Origin: Streptomyces iranensis
GTDB lineage: Bacteria > Actinomycetota > Actinomycetes > Streptomycetales > Streptomycetaceae
NCBI RefSeq assembly: GCF_017874715.1
Contig: NZ_JAGGLR010000008.1
Location: 362,844 to 426,843 of the forward strand
Reading direction: 5' to 3'
Length of the DNA: 64,000 nt
The translations under genes and the position numbers were made by a program. Shown one piece after another: positions 41,514 through 49,469 of this stretch. The number at the start of each line of letters is the position of its first letter. Position 1 is the first letter of the stretch. The notes under the pieces are model-generated. The model saw nothing but the letters and a program-made list of their open reading frames with translations. It made no database searches and was not told where the DNA came from.

Positions 41514-42045
41514 TGCTCAGCCGTTCCGGTCCGGGGTGAGTCGGGTGCCGGTACAGCCCCTTCCCTCGGAAGTCTTATTCCCGTGACCACCTCGGCCCAT
41601 ACGGTCAGTCCCTCACGGGAGCGTCGCCCGCCCCAGCGGTGCGCCAGTGCCGCGACCATGAACAGGCCGCGCCCGTGCTCGTCGTCCCCCTCGGGCGGAG
41701 CGATGACCGGGATGTCGCCCGCGCCCTCATCGGTCACGGTGAAGACGGCCGAGCGCCCGGCCAGCGCGAGCGTGACCGCGACCGAGCGGCTGGCGGTGTG
41801 TTCCAGCGCGTTGGCGGCGAGTTCGCCGATGACGGTTTCCAGGGCCTCGGTGGTTCCCTGGGCAACCCCCATGAACGCGCCGTCCCGGCCACGTGTCGAC
41901 GGGCCGTGGAGGCGGAGGCGAGATCGTCGCCGGGCAGCGTCCACAGGATGAGCGTCTGCGGGCGTGTGGCGCTGCCGAGCGCGACACCGACCGCCTCAAG
42001 AGACGCGGCGCATTGGTCCACGACCGGCCCCCTTGGTACGGACAT
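41438..42045 (-). pseudogene. ATP-binding (RsbW/anti-sigma-like) protein, frameshifted
   Basis: The N-terminal part (WTLPGDDLASASTARRHVAG) is in one frame and the ATPase part (ALETVIGELAANALEHT, VTDEGAGDIP, HGRGLFMVAAL) in another. The frames meet at a run of five C (G on the coding strand) at 41866-41870; one more G would join RSWG to VAQGTTEALETV. So it is a pseudogene, a programmed slip or a base-call error. The intact kind of protein is an HATPase anti-sigma-like factor that accompanies HTH/DUF397 genes in Streptomyces. Its tail overlaps the Uma2 gene. Confidence 0.7.
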
Positions 42046-42511
42046 CGGAGAGCCACACTCCGGCGAGATGGGCCAACGCGGCGGCGACGGCCTCGCACAG
42101 CTCGTCGCCGTCGGTGGTGAGCGGGCCCGCCGTATCCGGTGCCACGATCCAGCGCCGCCCGCAGGCGGCCCGGCGGCCGGCGCGCAGATCCGTCAGAGGT
42201 GACGGCCAGCGCATGACGCCGGAGGCGACGCAGCGCGTGCCGGTCAGCGGCGGCCAGCTCGCGGAGCAGCCTGGTGGCGCGAGGAATTCGACAGTCGCCC
42301 GCGGTGGCACGTCCAGTACGAGCCCGAGGGCCGTGCCACTCGCACGCAGTCGATGCAGGGCGACTGCCCCGATCGTGCGGGTCACTCGCGTGACGTCCCA
42401 CGCCACGCCGATGGGCACTTCCGCGGCCCGCCCGGTTCGCCAGGCCCGTTCGACGTCGGATAACCGGGCTCCGGCGGCGACGGCCAGTGCGGTGGGGGTG
42501 TGCGGTGTCAT
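41996..42511 (-). CDS. hypothetical protein upstream of the ATP-binding gene
   Basis: A 171-residue protein starting MTPHTPTALAVAAGARLSDV; GGGAG precedes ATG 42511. It has alternating hydrophobic strands (GAVALHRLRASGTALGLVLD, RATVEFLAPPGCSASWP) but no recognised motif. Such genes occur beside ATP-binding/HTH modules in Streptomyces. Its end overlaps the start of the frameshifted gene by about 50 bp. Function unknown. Confidence 0.65.
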   Translation of the reverse strand: MTPHTPTALAVAAGARLSDVERAWRTGRAAEVPIGVAWDVTRVTRTIGAVALHRLRASGTALGLVLDVPPRATVEFLAPPGCSASWPPLTGTRCVASGVMRWPSPLTDLRAGRRAACGRRWIVAPDTAGPLTTDGDELCEAVAAALAHLAGVWLSDVRTKGAGRGPMRRVS

Positions 42512-42695
42512 GGGCAGCTCCCTTGAGGCGATTGGCTGGTGCATCTCGACCTTCATGAGGAGCTTGCCATTGAATTCCAATAACTGGCCTTTACGTCACT
42601 AGAGTTCACCAGTGTGGTTGACGGACTCGCTGGAGCCGTCAACTCGATGTCCATTGCCGCATACGCTCGGCGGACTCGACGGGAGGGAGCGTGGG

Positions 42696-43568
42696 ATGAC
42701 CGCCACGATGACGGGACCGGCCGGACGCATGCAGATCGCGCGGGGGCTGATCGCGCTGCGTGAGCGTTGCGGCCTGACGCAGACGCAAGTCGCCGAGCGC
42801 GCGGGCGTGAGCAAGGCGACAGTGAGCCGGTACGAGGCGTGGCAGGACCGCGCGCGTATTCGCTGGGCAACGGTCAAGGCACTGGCCGACGCCTGCGAGG
42901 CATCCGCAGAGGAACGGGAGGCGCTGGTGCGCGTCGTCAAGTCGCAGTCCGAGGGCTGGTGGGTCGGCAACAGCGCGGTACCGGAGTGGATCGATCCCCT
43001 GGTCTCGTTCGAGCATGAGGCGGAGTACGAGCATGTGTACGCGAACAACGTCGTACCCGGACTACTGCAGACCCGTGGCTATGCGACCGCGATCCACCGG
43101 GCGACTGAACTGCGCACCCCCAACGAGCAGGTCGAGCGCATGGTCGACGCCCGGATGCAGCGCCAGAGCATCCTTGACCGGCAAGTGCCCCTGCACCTGT
43201 GGGTAATCCTGGACGAAGCCGTACTCCGGCGCATCGTGGGTGATGAGGCTGTGATGGCCGAGCAGATGGACCACCTCTACGAGATGGCGCAGCGCCCGAA
43301 CGTCGATATCCAGCTGCTCCCTTTCACGGCTGGAGCCCATGCCGCGGGGTCCGGGCACTTCGTCATCCTCGGCCGGGACGATGCACGAAACCCGCTCAAC
43401 TCCATGGCCGTCGTGTACATCGAGATGCGTCGCAGAGGCTTGTACCTCGACGACGTGGACGCGGTCTCTTCCTATAAATTGTCGTTCGATTACCTTCGTT
43501 CACAGGCAGCCGACTCGACAGCATCACTGCGGCTGCTGGGGGCCGTGCGACAGGAGTTCTCTTCATGA
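42696..43568 (+). CDS. XRE-family regulator with DUF5753 domain (WhiJ-like)
   Basis: A 290-residue protein. The N-terminal HTH (ALRERCGLTQTQVAERAGVS, KATVSRYEAW) is followed by a C-terminal DUF5753 domain (about 95-285: YANNVVPGLLQTRGYATAIH, LHLWVILDEAVLRRIVG, NVDIQLLPFTAGAHAA). Proteins of this type form switch-like pairs with DUF397 proteins and affect development in Streptomyces (WhiJ group). ATG 42696 follows GGGAGGGAGC. It is coupled to the DUF397 gene (ATGA) and divergent from the hypothetical/ATP-binding pair. Confidence 0.92.
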   Translation: MTATMTGPAGRMQIARGLIALRERCGLTQTQVAERAGVSKATVSRYEAWQDRARIRWATVKALADACEASAEEREALVRVVKSQSEGWWVGNSAVPEWIDPLVSFEHEAEYEHVYANNVVPGLLQTRGYATAIHRATELRTPNEQVERMVDARMQRQSILDRQVPLHLWVILDEAVLRRIVGDEAVMAEQMDHLYEMAQRPNVDIQLLPFTAGAHAAGSGHFVILGRDDARNPLNSMAVVYIEMRRRGLYLDDVDAVSSYKLSFDYLRSQAADSTASLRLLGAVRQEFSS

Positions 43569-43783
43569 GCGATCGCATATCCACCGTTGGCGTGGCAGCC
43601 GCGGTCTGGCGCAGAAGCAGTTACAGCGGCCCGGAGGGCAATGAGTGCGTCGAGGTCGCGGACCTCCGCACCCACATCGCCGTCCGCGACTCCAAGAAAG
43701 CTGACGGTCCCGTCCTGACCTTCCCCGCCGACGCCTTCGCCTCGTTCGTCAGCGAGGTGAAGGCGGGACTCCGGCGCGACTGA
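43565..43783 (+). CDS. DUF397-domain protein
   Basis: A 72-residue protein with AVWRRSSYSGPEGNECVEVA and IAVRDSKKADGPVLTFPADA, the standard DUF397 pattern. Its start overlaps the HTH gene stop. DUF397 proteins modulate or are antidote-like partners of the neighbouring HTH protein. Confidence 0.93.
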   Translation: MSDRISTVGVAAAVWRRSSYSGPEGNECVEVADLRTHIAVRDSKKADGPVLTFPADAFASFVSEVKAGLRRD

Positions 43784-43856
43784 GGCTGTCCACAATCCGC
43801 ACAGTGGCGGCGCAACAGCGTGTATACATCCTGTAACAGGGAGAAGGGGTGAGCCG

Positions 43857-45254
43857 GTGTACGTGACGAGGCTGCGGCTGGACGGTGTCCGTGGATTCCA
43901 TGGGCCGCGCACCGTGGACCTCGACTTCACCCGGCCCGATGGCGGCTACGCGGGCTGGACGGTGCTGGCCGGGCGCAACGGCTCGGGCAAGACCACGTTA
44001 TTGCGGGCCATCGCGCTGTGCCTCGCGGGAAACCGGCGAGCCTCCCAGCTGGACGACGATCTGGAAGGCTGGTTGTCGGACGGCCGGGAGCATGCCTGGC
44101 TCACCGCGGCGCTGCGGTCCGACTCAGGAGAGGACCCAGGGAGCGCCAAGGCGATCGGGAAGGGGCCCCGGACGGCTGAATTCGAGGTGCGGCTCCAGTG
44201 GAAGCCCGAGGACGCGCTCTTTCCGGAATCGGGCGATGTCATGCCCACTGAGGTGAGGTTCAGCGGGGGTCGGGAGGCGGGCGCACTGTGGTCGTCGTCA
44301 CCCGTCGGCTGGTTTCACGCCGGGTACGGACCGTTCCGCAGGCTGTCCGGAGCCGGGGTGTACCACGAACGCCAGACCCGTGCCGCCCATCGCGGCGCAG
44401 CCAGCCGCGCCGCGGCGATGCGGACGCTCTTCCACGAGCAGGCCGCGCTGACCGAGGCCGTCGACTGGCTGGTCTCGGCACATCTCTACCGGCTGGAGGA
44501 GCGGTCGGGAGCCCAGGACCTCCTGGACACCGTCATCGCGCTGCTCAACCACGATCTGCTGCCCGATGACTACCGCGTCGTCGAAGTCGATTCCGACGGA
44601 CCGTGGCTGTGCCGGAACGACGGCCGGGGCGCGATGTTCCCGTTGCACCAGATGAGTGACGGATTCCGCACCGTTGTCGCTCTGGTCCTCGACATCGTCT
44701 GGCGGATGTATACCGCCTATGGACATCTGGATCTCAGATGGCGGCGTATTGAGTCTCAGGGGCCCGAACCGTATCTGCCGCACTCGGGCGTGGTACTGAT
44801 TGACGAGGTCGACGCGCACCTCCACGTCTCCTGGCAAAAGCGCATCGGGGAGTGGCTCAAGGCACACTTCCCGGCGATCCAGTTCATCGTCACCACCCAC
44901 AGCCCGTACATCTGCCAGGCCGCCGACGAGCGCGGTCTGATCCGCTTGCCCGGTCCGGACGAGGCGCGGCCCCCGGAGGTGGTCTCCGAGGCGTTGTGGA
45001 AGCGCATCGTGTACGGAACAGGCGATGACGCCGCGCTCTCGGACCTGTTCGGGCTGGACACCCCGTACTCGGGCGAGGCCCAGGAACTGCGGAAGGAACT
45101 GGTGGCGCTGGAGGCACGCGTGGTCACGGGGCAGGCCACGGACGAGGAAGAGGACCGCCACGAGGCTCTGCGGCAGCGATTGAAGAGTTCGCCGCGGACC
45201 AGGGTCTCGGAGGTGGAGGCCCGCTTGAAGCGCCTCGGGGCCTTTGACGAATGA
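43857..45254 (+). CDS. AAA ATPase, Septu PtuA-like
   Basis: A 465-residue SMC/RecF-type ATPase. Start MYVTRLRLDGVRGFHGPRTV; Walker A LAGRNGSGKTTLLRAIAL (about 36-53), a long coiled or helical middle, a QMSDGFRTVVALVLDIV signature-like segment (about 265), Walker B GVVLIDEVDAHLHVSW (about 311) and IVTTHSPYI (H-loop, about 344). Size and coupling to an HNH gene (ATGA overlap) fit PtuA of the Septu anti-phage system, where ATPase hexamers hold the nuclease. GTG 43857 follows GGGAGAAGGGG. Confidence 0.8.
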   Translation: MYVTRLRLDGVRGFHGPRTVDLDFTRPDGGYAGWTVLAGRNGSGKTTLLRAIALCLAGNRRASQLDDDLEGWLSDGREHAWLTAALRSDSGEDPGSAKAIGKGPRTAEFEVRLQWKPEDALFPESGDVMPTEVRFSGGREAGALWSSSPVGWFHAGYGPFRRLSGAGVYHERQTRAAHRGAASRAAAMRTLFHEQAALTEAVDWLVSAHLYRLEERSGAQDLLDTVIALLNHDLLPDDYRVVEVDSDGPWLCRNDGRGAMFPLHQMSDGFRTVVALVLDIVWRMYTAYGHLDLRWRRIESQGPEPYLPHSGVVLIDEVDAHLHVSWQKRIGEWLKAHFPAIQFIVTTHSPYICQAADERGLIRLPGPDEARPPEVVSEALWKRIVYGTGDDAALSDLFGLDTPYSGEAQELRKELVALEARVVTGQATDEEEDRHEALRQRLKSSPRTRVSEVEARLKRLGAFDE

Positions 45255-46003
45255 TCCGGGTGCAGCGCATCGAGCTGCCGCGACAACTGGTGGCTCACGC
45301 GGCGGAACTGACGGAAAGAGTGACGAAGGCCGAGCCGGGAGAACGGTACGACCTCGCGCGCGGTCTGTGGAACCACACCACGCAGCGCCGCAAGCTCGTC
45401 ACGCCGCTGCGCCGATTATTGGGGCAGATGGCGCACGGCAACCGCTGCTGCATGTACTGCTGCGACGACCTCAGTACGGACGTCGATCACTTCGAGCCGT
45501 TGGCGGTCAACCCGTTACGGACTTTCGATTGGCTGAACCACCTCCTCGCCTGCACGACCTGCAACAGCCATCACAAAGGAGATCGTTTCCCGCTGGACAA
45601 CTCGGGTGAGCCGTTGCTCATCGATCCCACGCGGGAAGATCCTTACGAGCACCTGTACCTGGGCCTTGAGAACGGGGAGTACACAGGGCTGACGGACAAG
45701 GGGCGGGCGACCCTGGATGTGTGCGGGCTGAACAGGGACGAGCTGCCCGACGCTCGACGCGGTGCACGGGATGTGGTGTGCATGTGCGTGAGCACCTGGC
45801 AGCGGGGCCGGGAGAAGGGGAACGAGCGCAACATGGCAGTAGCCGTGCGCACCATCCGCGAGCAGCCTTTCGCCGACGTGGCCCAGTTCATGCTTCGACA
45901 GGCCGTCCTGCCGAAAGCCAGGGTCGCTTTCGCCTTCGACCTCGGGGACGAGACGCTCGATCTGCTCCGGGTTCCGGAGCTGCGCGCGGCCCTGCTCGTC
46001 TGA
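45251..46003 (+). CDS. HNH endonuclease, Septu PtuB-like
   Basis: A 250-residue nuclease. The zinc-bound HNH core is clear: GNRCCMYCCDDLSTDVDHFE (CxxC and DVDHF, about residues 63-82), then DWLNHLLACTTCNSHHKGDR (N and second CxxCN, about 92-111). A C-terminal helical part follows. Together with the overlapping ATPase gene this fits a two-gene Septu system: PtuB cuts nucleic acid when PtuA senses infection. Activity is inferred. Confidence 0.82.
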   Translation: MIRVQRIELPRQLVAHAAELTERVTKAEPGERYDLARGLWNHTTQRRKLVTPLRRLLGQMAHGNRCCMYCCDDLSTDVDHFEPLAVNPLRTFDWLNHLLACTTCNSHHKGDRFPLDNSGEPLLIDPTREDPYEHLYLGLENGEYTGLTDKGRATLDVCGLNRDELPDARRGARDVVCMCVSTWQRGREKGNERNMAVAVRTIREQPFADVAQFMLRQAVLPKARVAFAFDLGDETLDLLRVPELRAALLV

Positions 46004-46144
46004 CACCCGACACGGCCGGTCGAGGTCACATGCCAGGCACGCATTGCCGCAGAGCTCTCCACAGCACTCCCCTGAACCGATAGGTCATGAGACCGTTGAC
46101 GCGCTGAACAACAAAACGGTGGCCACGTTTCTCGGGGGAGAGCC

Positions 46145-46999
46145 ATGAGCAGCGCGTCGGGCGGGGCGGATCCGGGCACGGGCGGGGGCAGCGAGGAACA
46201 GCGGCAGCGCGGCATCTGGATACTGGTGGCCGCCGCCCTCGCGTTCGCCGTGCTCGCGCTGCCGCAGGTGGTCGAGGGGGACGACAAGACCTCCTTCGCG
46301 GGCAGCGCCCTCCCGTCGGGCGGGGCTTCACGGCCGCCGACGAGTCCCGGCGGGCTCCCCAGTGGGCTGCCCAGCGGAGTTCCCACGGGGGTCCCCAGCG
46401 CCTCGCTGCCCGGGTACGGCTCCGGAGGCAGCGGGGGAGGCGGGGGATCGGGCGGGACCAAGGCGCCCGCCACACCCACCGTGGCGCCGGATCCCACCGA
46501 GGAGGCGTACCGGGCGGTGAGTTCCGGGGACTGCCTCGCCGTGTACGACACCGGGAGCGGCGACTACAACACCCGGATGCCCGCCCCGGTCGACTGCGAC
46601 GCCGGAAACGCCTACATGTGGGTGAGCGCGGTGCGGAGCGGCGGCGGGGCCTGTCGGCAGGGGCCGGGGCAGAACTACATGTCGTACACCTCGCGGGGGC
46701 GGACCACGGCCCTGTGCCTGACCCGCCAGTTCAAGGTGGGGTACTGCCTGCTGGCCAAGCAGACGGGCAGCGGGCGGCAGGCGCGGATGAACGCCGGGCT
46801 GATGACCGTGGTGGACTGCGACGCGAAGCGGGTCCCGGTCCGGTACAACCGGATTCTGCACATCACCGGCGTCTACAAGGCCCCGGCGAGCGCCTCCGCG
46901 GCGAACTGCGCCCGGGTCCAGGGCGACCGTACGTACTACTGGTCATGGCTGGTGAACGACGGCCGGACACTGCTGTGCACCATGGTGTACCAGGGCTGA
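46145..46999 (+). CDS. membrane-anchored extracytoplasmic protein, Cys-rich
   Basis: A 284-residue protein: a short cytoplasmic tail, one membrane helix (IWILVAAALAFAVLALPQVV, about 24-43), a Ser/Pro/Gly linker (GLPSGLPSGVPTGVPSASLP) and an outside domain with six Cys (GDCLAVYDTG, APVDCDAGN, GGACRQGPG, TALCLTRQF, VGYCLLAK, TVVDCDAKR and more), probably disulphide-bonded. The pattern recalls the LppU/SCO3897-type proteins, but I am not sure. Function unknown. Confidence 0.7.
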   Translation: MSSASGGADPGTGGGSEEQRQRGIWILVAAALAFAVLALPQVVEGDDKTSFAGSALPSGGASRPPTSPGGLPSGLPSGVPTGVPSASLPGYGSGGSGGGGGSGGTKAPATPTVAPDPTEEAYRAVSSGDCLAVYDTGSGDYNTRMPAPVDCDAGNAYMWVSAVRSGGGACRQGPGQNYMSYTSRGRTTALCLTRQFKVGYCLLAKQTGSGRQARMNAGLMTVVDCDAKRVPVRYNRILHITGVYKAPASASAANCARVQGDRTYYWSWLVNDGRTLLCTMVYQG

Positions 47000-47003
47000 C
47001 CGC

Positions 47004-47462
47004 TCAGCGGGTTGCCACGTTCACCAGGCCCCCGCTCAGCGCCAGCAGCAGAATGACGCCGACCCCCGGGGCGGCCAGATAGGGCAGGAGGGCCAGCGTG
47101 GCCAGCAGGCAGTACGCGGCGGCCACCCAGGACAGCACCCGCTGGGCCTCCTCCGGCCCGTAGCGGTTGAGCCGCACGACGAGCGCCATGAACACAGCGG
47201 CCCACAGGGCGGCCCGCGGCTCACCGAAGGAGACGTTGTCGTACAGGTCCACGACGGGCTTGTACCAGTCCGTGTCGGCCAGCGAGCCCGCAAACTCGAT
47301 CATGTCCTTCAGATAGGCGTGCGACGCCGCTGACGTCGCGTCCTTCAGATCGGCGCGCACCCACTCCGTGATGGCCAGCATCATCAGACCAAGCGCATGA
47401 CAGATGCCCGGCCCCACCGCCACCGCATTCCGGCGCGCCTCGGACCGCTCCCCCGTGGTCAT
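47004..47462 (-). CDS. membrane protein of unknown function
   Basis: A 152-residue protein with three or four hydrophobic helices (GICHALGLMMLAITEW, RAALWAAVFMALVVRL, VAAAYCLLATLALLPYL, VGVILLLALSGGLVNV). ATG 47462 is chosen; an upstream ATG 12 codons earlier adds a Gly/His-rich lead. It ends 5 bp from the convergent Cys-rich gene. No family recognised. Confidence 0.65.
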   Translation of the reverse strand: MTTGERSEARRNAVAVGPGICHALGLMMLAITEWVRADLKDATSAASHAYLKDMIEFAGSLADTDWYKPVVDLYDNVSFGEPRAALWAAVFMALVVRLNRYGPEEAQRVLSWVAAAYCLLATLALLPYLAAPGVGVILLLALSGGLVNVATR

Positions 47463-47534
47463 GTCCTTGTCTCCCCCTCCCCCGTGGGCCACCATCATCC
47501 CGACAGGGGGGACGCGCGGACCAGCCCCGGGAGG

Positions 47535-48245
47535 TCAGGACTTGCGGTGGCCTATCAGGCGGGGCTTCTGCTCCAGGCCGTCCAGGCCGTGCCAGGCCAG
47601 GTTCACCAGGTGGGCCGCGACCTCGGCCTTCTTGGGTTTGCGGACGTCCAGCCACCACTGGCCGGTCAGGGCGACCATGCCCACCAGGGCCTGGGCGTAG
47701 AGGGGGGCCAGTTTGGGGTCGAAGCCGCGGGCCTTGAATTCCAGGCCCAGGATGTCCTCCACCTGGGTGGCGATATCGCTGATCAGGGAGGCGAAGGTGC
47801 CCGTCGACTGGGCGACGGGGGAGTCGCGGACGAGGATGCGGAAGCCGTCCGTGTACTCCTCGATGTAGTCCAGGAGGGCGAAGGTGGCCTGCTCGCACAG
47901 CTCGCGCGGATGGCCCGCGGTGAGGGATGTGGTGACCATGTCGAGCATCCGTCGCATCTCGCGGTCCACCACGACCGCGTACAGCCCCTCCTTGCCGCCG
48001 AAGTGCTCGTACACCACTGGCTTGGAGACCCCGGCCTTCGCCGCGATCTCCTCCACCGAGGTGCCCTCGAAGCCGCGCTCGGCGAAGAGCGTACGACCGA
48101 TGTCCAGCAGCTGCTCCCGGCGCTCCTTGCCGGTCATCCGGACCCGGCGGGGCCGCCGGGCTCCGGATCCGGAGGACCGGCCGGCCCGGCGCGGCCGGTC
48201 CTTTTCACCGCTGGTATTACTGTCGGTCGCCACGTCCTCTATCAT
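47535..48245 (-). CDS. TetR-family regulator
   Basis: A 236-residue repressor. After a basic N-terminal tail (RPRRAGRSSGSGARRPRRVR), the HTH is RTLFAERGFEGTSVEEIAAK, AGVSKPVVYEHFGGKEGL. The C-terminal ligand domain resembles FadR/fatty-acid-linked TetR proteins. ATG 48245 overlaps the desaturase stop (ATGA), so both form one operon, probably autoregulated through palindromes at 49253-49279. Confidence 0.9.
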   Translation of the reverse strand: MIEDVATDSNTSGEKDRPRRAGRSSGSGARRPRRVRMTGKERREQLLDIGRTLFAERGFEGTSVEEIAAKAGVSKPVVYEHFGGKEGLYAVVVDREMRRMLDMVTTSLTAGHPRELCEQATFALLDYIEEYTDGFRILVRDSPVAQSTGTFASLISDIATQVEDILGLEFKARGFDPKLAPLYAQALVGMVALTGQWWLDVRKPKKAEVAAHLVNLAWHGLDGLEQKPRLIGHRKS

Positions 48246-49222
48246 GCCGCTCCGGCGGTCTCCTTCTGACGGCGGGCATCGATACGGTCCTGGCTCGGCC
48301 ACCGGACGTCATACGCCCAGCCCGCCTTCTCGAACCAGCGGATGATCCGGGCGCTGGAATCCAGCTGCCCTCGCATCACCCCGTGCCGGGCGCAGGTCGG
48401 GTCCGCGTGGTGCAGGTTGTGCCAGGACTCGCCGCATGAGAGCACCGCGAGCCACCACACATTGCCGGAGCGGTCCCGCGACTTGAACGGGCGCTTGCCC
48501 ACCGCGTGGCAGATCGAGTTGATCGACCAGGTCACATGGTGCAGCAAAGCCACCCGGACGAGTGACCCCCAGAAGAAGGCGGTCACCGCGCCCTGCCAGG
48601 ACCAGGTCACCAGTCCGCCGATCACCGGCGGCACCATCAGGGAGACCACCGTCCACACCACGAACTGCCGGGAGACCGCCCGGACGGCACCGTCCTTGAT
48701 CAGATCCGGTGCGTATTTGTACTGCGGCGTCTGCTCCTCATCGAACATCCAGGCGATATGGGCCCACCACAACCCCTTGAGCAGGGCCGGAATGGTCTCG
48801 CCGTACCGCCACGGGGAGTGCGGATCGCCCTCCGCGTCGGAGAACTTGTGGTGCTTGCGGTGATCGGCCACCCAGCGGACCAGCGGGCCCTCCACGGCCA
48901 GCGACCCCGCGATGGCCAGCGCGATCCGCAGCGGCCGCTTCGCCTTGAACGAGCCATGGGTGAAGTAGCGGTGGAAGCCGATCGTGATGCCGTGGCAGCC
49001 GATGTAGTACATCGACACCAGCAGCGCCAGATCCAGCCAGCTGACTCCCCAGCCCCAGGCCAGGGGAATCGCCGCGAGCAGCGCGACGAAGGGGACGGTG
49101 ATGAACAGGAGAAGGGTGAGCTGTTCGATGGAGCGCTTGCTGTCCCCGCCGAGCGTGGCGGAGGGAAGCGGGGCCTCCTGGGCCTTCGGCGTGTCGTTGA
49201 CCACGTCGGGGCTTGCAGTCAT
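48242..49222 (-). CDS. membrane acyl-CoA (delta-9 type) desaturase
   Basis: A 326-residue di-iron membrane desaturase. The three His boxes are TIGFHRYFTHGSF (about 84), VADHRKHHKFSD (about 120) and ESWHNLHHADPT (about 260). Four membrane helices lie around them. It inserts a double bond into saturated acyl chains to keep membranes fluid. ATG 49222 is used; the longer reading crosses the operator palindromes. It is first in an operon with its likely TetR regulator. Confidence 0.93.
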   Translation of the reverse strand: MTASPDVVNDTPKAQEAPLPSATLGGDSKRSIEQLTLLLFITVPFVALLAAIPLAWGWGVSWLDLALLVSMYYIGCHGITIGFHRYFTHGSFKAKRPLRIALAIAGSLAVEGPLVRWVADHRKHHKFSDAEGDPHSPWRYGETIPALLKGLWWAHIAWMFDEEQTPQYKYAPDLIKDGAVRAVSRQFVVWTVVSLMVPPVIGGLVTWSWQGAVTAFFWGSLVRVALLHHVTWSINSICHAVGKRPFKSRDRSGNVWWLAVLSCGESWHNLHHADPTCARHGVMRGQLDSSARIIRWFEKAGWAYDVRWPSQDRIDARRQKETAGAA

Positions 49223-49252
49223 GGGATCCCTCGTGGGGCTCGGGGGCATGGC

Positions 49253-49279
49253 TACGGATGCGTAACCTACGGCGTCGTA
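49253..49279. promoter_or_regulatory. paired palindromes upstream of the desaturase operon
   Basis: TACG-GATG-CGTA at 49253-49264 and TACG-GCGT-CGTA at 49268-49279, two similar sites 15 bp apart, 31 bp upstream of the desaturase start. They are good candidates for the TetR operator. Confidence 0.65.
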
Positions 49280-49469
49280 AGTATGGCAGGGCCGGGAAGC
49301 GGGGCAATAGGGCTCTGGTCTCACCCAGGGGCGTGCCGCCTATCCTGGTGAGCGTCGGACAGCGCGGTCCGCACAAGGCCGAAAGCACCGGGTCAGCAGC
49401 CCGCGGCGCCCGCCGCGCACGCATCGATGCCGCGCTTCGAACCCCGTTCACTGCAAGGAGCCCGCACCT

